From an uncultured Oscillospiraceae bacterium (GTDB taxonomy: Bacteria; Bacillota; Clostridia; Oscillospirales; Oscillospiraceae): a stretch of DNA of 38,557 nucleotides. Both the position numbers and the translations under genes were made by a program. Of the stretch, positions 15,923-22,487 are shown piece after piece (the first letter of the stretch is position 1; each line of letters begins with the position of its first letter). The stretch lies in NCBI GenBank assembly GCA_944385665.1, contig CALWYB010000022.1, positions 1 through 38,557 of the forward strand. The letters are read 5' to 3'. The notes beneath the pieces were generated by a model. That model did no database searches. It was not told where the DNA came from and worked only from the letters and a program-made list of their open reading frames with translations.

Positions 15923-17296
15923 TTATTTCCCCACGCAGAACCGCTGAAAAATCCGCGCCGTCACATCCTCTCCCACACTCTGCCCGGTGAGCTCTCCCAG
16001 GGCGTGGAGAGCCTCCTCCACATCGGTGAGCAGAGCGTCGGGGGTCATCCCGGCCTCCAGAGCCTGCCGGGCCCGTTCCACTCCCTCCAAAGCCCGCTGG
16101 GCCGCCTGGGCCTGCCGGGCGTTGGACAGGAGCTCGCCGTAGGCGGCGTCGCTGCCCTTGGGGAACAGCTTTGCCACCGCTTTCTCCAGATCGGCCAGCC
16201 CCTCTCCCGTCTTGGTGCTCAGCTCCACCACCGGGGGCATGGGGTCCAGGGTGAGGAAAGGAATTGGGGCGGAGGGCAAATCTTGTTTGGTGGAGATCAG
16301 GATGGTGGGGGCCAGGCTCAGGGCGGTCTCCAGCAGCTCTCCGTCCTCCTCTGTGATAAGAACTGAGCTGTCCCACAGCACCAGGATGAGCTCCGCCTCC
16401 TCCATGGCCCGGCGGCTGCGCTCCACTCCAAGCTGCTCGATGGGGTCGTCACTGTCCCGTACCCCGGCGGTGTCAATGAGCCGCAGGGGCACGCCCCCCA
16501 GCTCCACCTCCGCCTCCAGGGTGTCCCGGGTGGTGCCGGGAATGTCGGTGACGATGGCCCGGTCATAGCCTACCAGGGCGTTTAAGAGGGAGGATTTTCC
16601 CGCGTTGGGCCGCCCCACCAGGGCGCAGCGGACCCCTTGATTGAGCCGCCGCCCCCGCTGGTAGGTGGCCAGCAGGGCGGAGAGAGCCTGGCTCTGGGCG
16701 GACAGGTCGCCCTCCAGCTTAGTGAGGGTGAAGGGGTCGATGTCCTCGTCGGGGTAGTCCAGCACCGCGTGGAAGTGGGCCATGATATCCACCAGAGCGG
16801 AGTAGATCTGCCCCACCCGGCGGCTCAGGGCGCCGGACAGCCGCCCGGCGGCGTGGCGGGCCCCCTCCCGGCTCCGGGCGTCCAGCAGATCAGCCACTGC
16901 CTCAGCCTGGGCCAGATCCAGCCGCCCGTTGAGAAAGGCCCGCTGGGTAAATTCCCCGGGACCGGCCTGTCGGGCGCCGTGGGCAAAGAGGGCCTCCAGG
17001 CCCAGGGTGAGCACCATGGGGGAGCCGTGGCACTGCAGCTCTGCCGTGTCCTCTCCGGTGTAGCTGGCCGGCCCCCGGCTGTAGGTACACAGCACCTGGT
17101 CGATGACTTCCCCCTGGGCGTCCAGCAGACTGCCGTAGACCAGCTTGTGGGTGAGGTGGTCCTCCAGGCGGTTGCCGGCGGCGGGGCGGAAGCAGGCCGA
17201 GGCCGCCTCCACCGCCCGGGGGCCGGACACGCGGAGAATGCCGATGGCCGAGGGAACGGCGGGGGTGGCGATGGCGGCGATGGTGTCTTGGTTCAT
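15923..17296 (-). CDS. mnmE: tRNA modification GTPase MnmE
   Basis: With MnmG it installs the (carboxymethyl)aminomethyl group on U34 of certain tRNAs. A 457-residue protein with an N-terminal tetrahydrofolate-binding domain (begins DTIAAIATPAVPSAIGILRVSG), a G domain (G1 GRPNAGKSS at 228-236, DIPGTTRD, DTAG at 275, STKQDLP) and the C-terminal CVGK (454-457) with its catalytic cysteine. GGGAG just upstream supports ATG 17296 over the longer open frame. mnmG, usually adjacent, is not in the window. Confidence 0.95.
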   Translation of the reverse strand: MNQDTIAAIATPAVPSAIGILRVSGPRAVEAASACFRPAAGNRLEDHLTHKLVYGSLLDAQGEVIDQVLCTYSRGPASYTGEDTAELQCHGSPMVLTLGLEALFAHGARQAGPGEFTQRAFLNGRLDLAQAEAVADLLDARSREGARHAAGRLSGALSRRVGQIYSALVDIMAHFHAVLDYPDEDIDPFTLTKLEGDLSAQSQALSALLATYQRGRRLNQGVRCALVGRPNAGKSSLLNALVGYDRAIVTDIPGTTRDTLEAEVELGGVPLRLIDTAGVRDSDDPIEQLGVERSRRAMEEAELILVLWDSSVLITEEDGELLETALSLAPTILISTKQDLPSAPIPFLTLDPMPPVVELSTKTGEGLADLEKAVAKLFPKGSDAAYGELLSNARQAQAAQRALEGVERARQALEAGMTPDALLTDVEEALHALGELTGQSVGEDVTARIFQRFCVGK

Positions 17297-17443
17297 GAAT
17301 GAGACTCCCTTCTCAGGAGCGGTGGAAAACCGGGCCGTTCCTGCAAAAAACGGATTTGTAGATTTTTCCGCGAAAAAAAGACTTGACACGGATTTTACCT
17401 GGATTTTCGGCAAAAAAGGGAAGAAAATGGTTTCTTAACAGCC

Positions 17444-17473
17444 TGTGGAAAACTTTGTGGACAGTGTGGATAA
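17444..17473 (+). promoter_or_regulatory. Cluster of three DnaA-box-like sites
   Basis: TGTGGAAAA (17444-17452), TGTGGACAG (17456-17464) and the perfect box TGTGGATAA (17465-17473, the complement of TTATCCACA) lie in the same orientation within 30 bases. The first two match the consensus at seven of nine positions. They lie upstream of mnmE, a gene often near oriC in Firmicutes. There is no dnaA gene or AT-rich unwinding region, so this is at most a DnaA-binding site. Confidence 0.4.
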
Positions 17474-17607
17474 CCCTTGCCGCCCAAGGCGCCCAGGGAG
17501 GAAAAACCGGCGGTGGAAAAAATTCGTGGTTTTGGATAGAGAACCTGGCAGCCCGGGGAAGCAGTCCCCAGCAGAGGCATCCTGGGCGCGCCCTAAAATG
17601 CAGGAAT

Positions 17608-17633
17608 GCCGCCGCGGATTCCTCCGCGGCGGC
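17608..17633 (-). terminator. Possible terminator of the FAD protein gene
   Basis: A perfect stem GCCGCCGCGGA/TCCGCGGCGGC with a four-base loop, about ten bases past the stop codon at 17644. The following minus-strand bases are only moderately T-rich, so termination is likely but not certain. Confidence 0.55.
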
Positions 17634-17643
17634 AAATGGGGAA

Positions 17644-19044
17644 TCAGACTTCCGCTTCGATGCGGCGCAGCACCGCCCGGGCGGCCTGCACGCCGGAGGC
17701 TCCGGCCTGGGCCAGACCGCGGGTGACCCCCGCGCCGTCGCCGGCGGCAAAGAAGCCGGGCAGGGCGGTCTCCAGCTCGGAGGAGAGGGCCAGGCGGGCG
17801 GAGTAGAACTTCACCTCCGCGCCGTAGAGCAGGGTGTCGTGGTTGGCGGTGCCCGGGGCGATCTTGTCCAGGACGTAGATCATCTCAATGATGTCGTCCA
17901 GCTGCCGCTTGGGCAGGGCCAGGGACAGGTCGCCGGGGACGGCGGCGGTGAGGGTGGGCCGGGTGAAGGACTTGCTCAGCCGGTGCTCGTTGGTGCGCAC
18001 GCCCTTCACCAGGTCGCCGAAGCGCTGCACCAGCACGCCGCCGGCCAGCATGTTGCTCAGGGAGGCGATGTGTTTGCCGTAGCGGTAGGGCTCGTTAAAG
18101 GGCTGGGTAAAGCGGTTCGAAACCAGCAGGGCGAAGTTGGTGTTCTCGCTGCGCAGCTTGGGGTCGGCGTAGGAGTGGCCGTTCACCGTGTTGATGCCCT
18201 CCACGTTCTCGGCCACCACATGGCCGTAGGGGTTCATACAGAAGGTGCGCACCTGGTCGCCGTACTGCTGGGTGCGGTAGACCAGCTTGGACTCGTAGAC
18301 CACGTCGGTGATGTGCTCAAAGACGGAGGCGGGCAGCTCCACCCGCACGCCGATGTCCACCTGGTTGTTGATGAGCTCCAGCCCCAGCTGCTTGCACTGG
18401 TTGGAGAACCACTCGGCGCCGGAGCGTCCCGGGGCGGCGATGAGCCGCTTGCAGGAGACCTCCTCGCCGCCGGCCAGAGTCAGGCGGAAGCCGCCGTCCG
18501 CCTTGGCGATGTGCTCCACGGCGGTGTTGAAGCGGAACTCCAGCATGTCCTTGAGGCCCTCGTAGATGTTCTGGAGGATGCGCAGGTTGTTCTCGGTGCC
18601 CAGGTGCTTGCACCGGGCCTGCAGGAGGTGCAGGTCGTAGCCCAGAGCCTTCCGGGCCAGGGCCTTGGCCGCGTCGGTCTCGGTGGAAAAGACCTGGGTG
18701 GTGGCCCCGTGGGCTACGTTGATGGAGTCCACATAGTCAATGAGGTCCATGACCACCTTGGGGTCCATAAAGTCGGTGAGCCAGCCGCCGAACTGGGTGG
18801 TGAAATTGAACTTGCCGTCGGAGAAGGCGCCTGCGCCGCCGAAGCCGCACATGGTGTCGCACACGGAGCAGTGGATGCACTCCCGCACCTTGCCCGCCAC
18901 AATGGGACAGCTGCGGTGGTAGATGTCCCGGCCCTGGTCCAGGGCCAGCACCTTCAGGTCTGGATGGCTGTGGGCCAGCTCATAGGCGGCAAAGATGCCC
19001 GCCTCGCCGCAGCCTAAAATCACGACATCATACATGGAATTCAT
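17644..19044 (-). CDS. FAD-dependent dehydrogenase-like protein (COG2509 type)
   Basis: A 466-residue protein with an N-terminal FAD-binding Rossmann motif (VVILGCGEAGIFAAYEL, glycines at 11, 13, 16) and a second dinucleotide-binding element near the C-terminus (FFAAGDGAGVTRGLAQA). Between about residues 46 and 66 is a cysteine cluster (CPIVAGKVRECIHCSVCDTM), followed by GFGGAGAFSDGKFN, typical of the uncharacterised FAD-dependent dehydrogenase family. The substrate is unknown. AAGGAGA just upstream supports the ATG at 19044. It is probably transcribed alone. Confidence 0.85.
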   Translation of the reverse strand: MNSMYDVVILGCGEAGIFAAYELAHSHPDLKVLALDQGRDIYHRSCPIVAGKVRECIHCSVCDTMCGFGGAGAFSDGKFNFTTQFGGWLTDFMDPKVVMDLIDYVDSINVAHGATTQVFSTETDAAKALARKALGYDLHLLQARCKHLGTENNLRILQNIYEGLKDMLEFRFNTAVEHIAKADGGFRLTLAGGEEVSCKRLIAAPGRSGAEWFSNQCKQLGLELINNQVDIGVRVELPASVFEHITDVVYESKLVYRTQQYGDQVRTFCMNPYGHVVAENVEGINTVNGHSYADPKLRSENTNFALLVSNRFTQPFNEPYRYGKHIASLSNMLAGGVLVQRFGDLVKGVRTNEHRLSKSFTRPTLTAAVPGDLSLALPKRQLDDIIEMIYVLDKIAPGTANHDTLLYGAEVKFYSARLALSSELETALPGFFAAGDGAGVTRGLAQAGASGVQAARAVLRRIEAEV

Positions 19045-19098
19045 GGAAGTTCTCCTTACTTTTTCTTCGGTTCCAGCGGCAGAATGCCGCGTTCATAC

Positions 19099-19127
19099 AA
19101 CATATAGTATAGCATAATTTTTTGCAA
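19099..19127 (-). promoter_or_regulatory. Candidate promoter of the FAD protein gene
   Basis: On the minus strand, TTGCAA (19122-19127) and TATGTT (19099-19104) are 17 bases apart. A TATACT seven bases nearer the -35 is an alternative -10 without a good -35. The region is locally AT-rich, unlike its surroundings. Confidence 0.4.
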
Positions 19128-19157
19128 AACGGAATGGAAAATCCAGCGCATGGGCAC

Positions 19158-19183
19158 GAAAAAGGCCGCCCAAAGGCGGCCTG
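19158..19183 (-). terminator. Terminator of the zinc-ribbon protein gene
   Basis: The stem AGGCCGCC/GGCGGCCT is followed on the minus strand by five Ts. It lies about 15 bases after the stop codon at 19198. Confidence 0.85.
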
Positions 19184-19197
19184 GTGTGGGGATGGGA

Positions 19198-19593
19198 TCA
19201 GCTTCGCTCCTGGAAGCTGGCGCCGCAGTTGCGGCAGGTGACAGTGATCTTTCCCTTGCCCCGGGGGACCCGCAGCTGCTGGCCGCAGTTGGGGCATTTG
19301 AAGTAGCGGTGCTCTTTGTCCCGATGGGCCGTGCGCTGGAAGCGGATCCAGCGCAGGACCGGACCGGCCACCTGGAGAAACTTGGCGTTTTCCGCCCGGC
19401 GGCGGGCAGGGTTGCGGGAGAGGGTGCGGAAGATGAGAAGAACGAGCACCACCAGGGACAGCCAATACAGGGCCTCCAGCCGGATCAGGGCAGAGACCAG
19501 GTACAAGACCAGATACAGGACCAGCAGGGCGATGTTGAGCTGATCGGTCCCATAGCGGCCGTACATAAAACGCTGGATCGCGTTACGGATCAT
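19198..19593 (-). CDS. Membrane protein with C-terminal zinc ribbon
   Basis: A 131-residue protein. Two hydrophobic segments (about residues 20-40 and 42-58) are followed by a basic linker. The C-terminal zinc ribbon has two CxxC pairs (FKCPNCGQQLRV and VTCRNCGASF). GGAGG at 19600-19605 is well spaced for the ATG at 19593, so the longer open frame is not used. Function unknown; such small zinc-ribbon membrane proteins are common in Clostridia. Confidence 0.8.
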   Translation of the reverse strand: MIRNAIQRFMYGRYGTDQLNIALLVLYLVLYLVSALIRLEALYWLSLVVLVLLIFRTLSRNPARRRAENAKFLQVAGPVLRWIRFQRTAHRDKEHRYFKCPNCGQQLRVPRGKGKITVTCRNCGASFQERS

Positions 19594-19752
19594 AGGCAGC
19601 CTCCTAAGCGGGGAAAAACGGGCGCGGACGCATGTTTCCTCTTGAAATATCTTGAAAATATGATAGCGCGAGAGTATGAACTCGTCAAGAAAGCAATCGT
19701 AAACAAAGTGTGAATTGTTCCTGTCAGAACAACAGAAAAAGGGGCATTTGTC

Positions 19753-19781
19753 TTGCGCCGGGGGACAAAATAGGGTATACT
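19753..19781 (+). promoter_or_regulatory. Promoter of the dCMP deaminase gene
   Basis: TTGCGC (19753-19758) and TATACT (19776-19781) with a 17-base spacer, 29 bases before the start codon. Confidence 0.6.
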
Positions 19782-19810
19782 TTTTCCAAATGAACTGGGA
19801 GGACCCCTGT

Positions 19811-20296
19811 ATGAAGCGCATCGACAAAGAGAACTACTACCTGGATATCGCCGAGACCGTGCTGGAGCGCTCCACCTGTATGCGGCGGTGCTATGGGGCC
19901 ATCATTGTCAAGAACGACGAGATCGTCTCCACCGGCTACAACGGCGCTCCCCGGGGCCGGAAGAACTGCATGGACCTGGGCTACTGCACCCGGGAGGCCA
20001 TGAACGTGCCCAGCGGCGAGCGCTACGAGCTGTGCCGCTCCGTCCATGCGGAGATGAACGCCATCATCTCGGCGGCCCGGCGGGACACCCTGGGCGCCAC
20101 CTTATACCTGGCGGGCCGGGAGGCCAAGACCGGGGAGCTCCTCCACGACGCCACCTCCTGCTCCATGTGCCGCCGGCTCATCATCAACGCGGGTATCCAG
20201 CGGGTGGTCATCCGCAACACCGACCGGGATTACAGCGTGGTCCACGTGGAGGACTGGGTGCGGGAGGACGACTCCCTGCCTGAACAGCACAAGTAA
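19811..20296 (+). CDS. comEB: dCMP deaminase family protein (ComEB-like)
   Basis: A 161-residue zinc deaminase; the family converts dCMP to dUMP for thymidylate synthesis. Zinc-site motifs are HAEMNAI (His and catalytic Glu) and SCSMCRR, and the substrate region GAIIVKNDEIVSTGYNGAPRG is typical. GGGAGG at 19798-19803 supports ATG 19811 over the longer open frame. It is a single gene followed immediately by the promoter of the first TPP riboswitch. In Bacillus the homologue is comEB, but no competence genes flank it here. Confidence 0.88.
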   Translation: MKRIDKENYYLDIAETVLERSTCMRRCYGAIIVKNDEIVSTGYNGAPRGRKNCMDLGYCTREAMNVPSGERYELCRSVHAEMNAIISAARRDTLGATLYLAGREAKTGELLHDATSCSMCRRLIINAGIQRVVIRNTDRDYSVVHVEDWVREDDSLPEQHK

Positions 20297-20305
20297 GAGG
20301 CTGCC

Positions 20306-20335
20306 TTGACAAGCCCCTGCCGGGGCGGGTACAAT
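20306..20335 (+). promoter_or_regulatory. Promoter of the thiT riboswitch operon
   Basis: A perfect TTGACA (20306-20311) and TACAAT (20330-20335) with an 18-base spacer, about 25 bases ahead of the TPP aptamer. Confidence 0.75.
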
Positions 20336-20360
20336 AAAGATGACCGCATGACAATCGAGC

Positions 20361-20456
20361 ACAGGGGCGCTGGAAGCTTTTCCGGCTGAGATGCAAAGGC
20401 GAATAGGCCGCCTTCGGTCCCTTACACCTGATCCGGGTAATGCCGGCGTAGGAAGT
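20361..20456 (+). ncRNA. TPP riboswitch (THI box) of thiT
   Basis: All conserved THI-box elements are present: GGGGCGC opening P2, GGCTGAGA in J3/2 (20394-20401), ACACCTGATCCGGGTAATG and CCGGCGTAGGAAG (to 20456). The 3' part binds the pyrophosphate and the TGAGA part binds the pyrimidine. High TPP should favour the downstream terminator (20488-20533) and switch off thiT and the HAD gene. Confidence 0.95.
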
Positions 20457-20487
20457 GAACGGACTGTGGATTCCTGTCGTTTCTTTC

Positions 20488-20533
20488 GTACCGCACTGCA
20501 CCCGCTTGGATGTGTTGCGGTACAACGTTTTTT
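20488..20533 (+). terminator. Expression-platform terminator of the thiT riboswitch
   Basis: The stem GTACCGCA/TGCGGTAC (20488-20495 with 20516-20523) is followed by AACG and six Ts. It lies between the aptamer and the thiT ribosome binding site (GGAGGA, 20535-20540), which suggests transcriptional control. Confidence 0.8.
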
Positions 20534-20547
20534 CGGAGGAAACGACG

Positions 20548-21153
20548 ATGAATCAAACAGCTGCGACCCGGCGGTCCCGGTCCATCCGCCTGCGCCGTCT
20601 GGTGGAAAGCGCTATGATGCTGGCCATCGCCGCGGTGCTGAGCATGTTCCCCTTCCAGGGACCCTGGGCGCTGGGAGGCGGGATCACCGTGTGCTCCATG
20701 CTGCCCCTGGTGGTGCTGTCCTGGCGGTATGGCTGTAAGTGGGGCGTGTTTGCCGCCTTTGTGTACAGCCTTCTGCAGATAGTGCTGGGCATCCAAAACG
20801 TACAGTATGCCGACAGCGTGCCCACCGCCATTCTAATTATCCTCTTTGACTATGTGCTGGCTTTCTCGGTCATTGGACTGGCCGGCATGTTCCATGGCCG
20901 GCTGGGCAATTTCCGCCTGGAACTGGTACTGGGGATCGTGATCACCTTCCTGGTGCGCCTGGCGTGCCACTACGTCTCCGGCGTGGTGGTGTGGGAGGTG
21001 TTGTGGCCCAACGAGCTGGGCTGGGCCGCCCCCATTTGGTCTATCGCCTATAACGCCAGCTATATGATTCCGGAAATCATCCTGACCTCCCTGGTGGCGG
21101 CGCTGTCCTACGGCCCGCTGAAACGGTATTATCAGGGACAGGACCTGAACTGA
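20548..21153 (+). CDS. thiT: Thiamine ECF transporter S component ThiT
   Basis: A 201-residue membrane protein with six predicted helices, the substrate-binding subunit of an energy-coupling-factor transporter; the ATPase and EcfT subunits must come from elsewhere. The ThiT-type motif GGGITVCSMLPLVVLSWRYG, and the aromatic residues near the C-terminal half (WEVLWPNELGW), fit thiamine binding. The upstream TPP riboswitch independently supports thiamine as substrate. The start ATG 20548 follows GGAGGA. It is followed after 31 bases by the HAD gene in the same operon. Confidence 0.93.
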   Translation: MNQTAATRRSRSIRLRRLVESAMMLAIAAVLSMFPFQGPWALGGGITVCSMLPLVVLSWRYGCKWGVFAAFVYSLLQIVLGIQNVQYADSVPTAILIILFDYVLAFSVIGLAGMFHGRLGNFRLELVLGIVITFLVRLACHYVSGVVVWEVLWPNELGWAAPIWSIAYNASYMIPEIILTSLVAALSYGPLKRYYQGQDLN

Positions 21154-21184
21154 CCCCTTCGGGGGCAAAGAAAGAGAGGCTCCC

Positions 21185-22009
21185 ATGGGTAAATTTGACG
21201 GTCTGCTGCTGGTCAGTGACTTTGACGACACCTTATACGATTCCCACCACCGGGTGCCGCCCCGCAACCTGGCAGCCATCCACTACTGGCTGCGGGAGGG
21301 GGGCCGGTTCACCGTGGCCACCGGACGGGCCTACACCACCTTCGCCCCTTATTTCCACCTGGCGCCCATCAACGCCCCGGTGGTGCTGTCCAACGGCTCG
21401 GCCATCTACGACTTCCACACCCACACCATGCTGGTGGAGACCCAGCTGGACCCCCGGGCGCCCCGGGACTTCCAGGCTCTGATGGACGCCATTCCGTCTC
21501 TGGGCATGGAGGCCTACCACGGGGAGGACATCTACGTCTTTCGGCCCAATGAGGTGACCTACGGCCATATGCGCAAGGTGGGCACGGACTATACCGTGTC
21601 CCCCATCTCCGAGATGCCCACCCCCTGGAACAAGGTCATCGTCCAGCAGGAGTACGACCAGCTTTTGAAGGCCCGCGCCTGGTTGGAGGAGCACTGCCCG
21701 GAGCGGTACGAGGCCATCTTCTCCAACCGCTACTACCTGGAGATCACCCGCCGAGGCTGCAACAAGGGCGGGATGGTGGAGCGCCTCATTGACATGCTGG
21801 GGGTGGAGCGGGAAAATCTCTACTGCGTGGGGGACAACCAGAACGACATTCCCATGATGGTCCTCTCCGCCATCCCCTTCGCCCCGGCCAACTGCGCCCA
21901 GGAGGTGAAGGACTGGGGAGCCCAGCTGCTGTGCCACTGCGACGAGGGGGTCATCGGCGACATCGTGGAGATTCTGGACCGGAAGTATGGAGGTTCTCCC
22001 GCCCTCTAA
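21185..22009 (+). CDS. HAD-superfamily Cof-type phosphatase in the thiamine operon
   Basis: A 274-residue HAD hydrolase with a C2B-type cap. Motif I is SDFDDT (nucleophile D12, acid D14), motif II VLSNGSA, motif III lysine in the NKVIVQQ/CNKGGM region, and motif IV GDNQNDIPM. Cof-type enzymes dephosphorylate sugar phosphates, pyridoxal phosphate or thiamine-pathway phosphates. Its place after thiT under a TPP riboswitch makes a phosphorylated thiamine or precursor a reasonable guess, but no substrate can be read from sequence. The ribosome binding site AGAGAGG precedes ATG 21185. Confidence 0.8.
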   Translation: MGKFDGLLLVSDFDDTLYDSHHRVPPRNLAAIHYWLREGGRFTVATGRAYTTFAPYFHLAPINAPVVLSNGSAIYDFHTHTMLVETQLDPRAPRDFQALMDAIPSLGMEAYHGEDIYVFRPNEVTYGHMRKVGTDYTVSPISEMPTPWNKVIVQQEYDQLLKARAWLEEHCPERYEAIFSNRYYLEITRRGCNKGGMVERLIDMLGVERENLYCVGDNQNDIPMMVLSAIPFAPANCAQEVKDWGAQLLCHCDEGVIGDIVEILDRKYGGSPAL

Positions 22010-22018
22010 AAATAGGGA

Positions 22019-22047
22019 TTGACAAAGGGAGAGAGCAGGCAGATAAT
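22019..22047 (+). promoter_or_regulatory. Promoter of the thiW-thiM-thiE leader
   Basis: A perfect TTGACA (22019-22024) and GATAAT (22042-22047) with a 17-base spacer, ahead of the second TPP aptamer. Confidence 0.7.
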
Positions 22048-22093
22048 AAAGGCGTCCCGGAAAAACACCGGGACACTCTTCCAGCCAAAAAGA

Positions 22094-22172
22094 GAATGGG
22101 GAGCGCTCAGGCGCTGAGAGGAAGTTCGGCTTCGACCCAGAAACCTGATGCGGATCATGCCGCCGTAGGGAT
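22094..22172 (+). ncRNA. TPP riboswitch (THI box) of the thiWME operon
   Basis: The aptamer contains GGGGAGCGC, the P3 stem AGCGC/GCGCT, TGAGA (22115-22119), an extra small hairpin GAAG/CTTC, ACCTGAT and a P4 stem GCGG/CCGC around ATCATG, then CGTAGGGATG. A preceding hairpin GTCCCGG/CCGGGAC (22053-22075) lies in the leader. The expression platform is the terminator at 22195-22227. Confidence 0.93.
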
Positions 22173-22194
22173 GTGGACGGCTCTTTGTACGTCC

Positions 22195-22227
22195 GGGCGT
22201 GCCTGCGGCACGCCCTTTTTGTTTTTT
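22195..22227 (+). terminator. Terminator of the second TPP riboswitch
   Basis: The stem GGGCGTGCC/GGCACGCCC with a TGC loop (22195-22215) is followed by TTTTTGTTTTTT. It lies directly after the aptamer and about 260 bases before thiW. Confidence 0.9.
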
Positions 22228-22313
22228 GGCGGGAAGCGCGAGGAGGGACTGCTTTGCGGCAGGCCGAGGGGGAGCGCCCTGGGCCTGTGTCCGGCCTTGT
22301 GGACAACTGGACA

Positions 22314-22400
22314 GCGATGGGAGGCCGTGTTCCGGCATGAGAGGAAGCCAGCAAGCTTCGACCGACCCGACCCGGCCATGTTCCGGGCGGGGGCTCCGCG
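22314..22400 (+). ncRNA. Diverged THI-box-like domain in the thiW leader
   Basis: This stretch repeats the architecture of the TPP aptamer at 22094-22172. It has a P3 stem GCCG/CGGC (22324-22336), an intact TGAGAGGAAG (22338-22347) and a hairpin GAAGC/GCTTC in the same place as GAAG/CTTC, followed by CGACC. Next come CCCGAC where the aptamer has CCTGAT, a P4 stem CCCGG/CCGGG around CCATGTT, and CGGGGG where the aptamer has CGTAGGG. The distance from TGAGA to the last block is 50 bases against 49. Stems are kept while the normally invariant pyrophosphate-sensing bases differ. It could be a decayed duplicate or a variant with other specificity. Confidence 0.45.
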
Positions 22401-22445
22401 GCGCCGGGAGACCGGCGTGGAGGAGGGCTGTCCTTGTGGGATCTC

Positions 22446-22487
22446 ACTCCTTTTCCGCGGAAGCGTTTGGAAAAAGGAGTCTTTTTT
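22446..22487 (+). terminator. Terminator-like hairpin that also covers the thiW ribosome binding site
   Basis: ACTCCTTTTCC (22446-22456) pairs with GGAAAAAGGAGT (22469-22480, one bulged A), followed by CTTTTTT directly against the ATG at 22488. The 3' arm contains AAGGAG, the thiW ribosome binding site. The hairpin could therefore act as an intrinsic terminator, a translational block, or both. Confidence 0.7.

Larger units (their letters stand above)
17297..17643. other. Intergenic region with a DnaA-box-like cluster
   Basis: No gene is seen in these 347 bases. They contain the mnmE leader, three TGTGG-type DnaA-box-like sites (17444-17473), and a GC-rich stem near the end of the FAD protein gene. 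A TTGACA at 17385-17390 on the plus strand has no good -10 partner. Confidence 0.6.

Noticed and set aside
17297-17643. Chromosomal replication origin
   Set aside because: No dnaA or dnaN, no AT-rich unwinding element and only three box-like sites. Kept only as a DnaA-box-like cluster.
17383-19017. Long plus-strand open frame opposite the FAD protein gene
   Set aside because: The minus-strand frame has clear FAD motifs and a ribosome binding site. The plus frame is the complementary shadow with low-complexity Gly, Val and His content.
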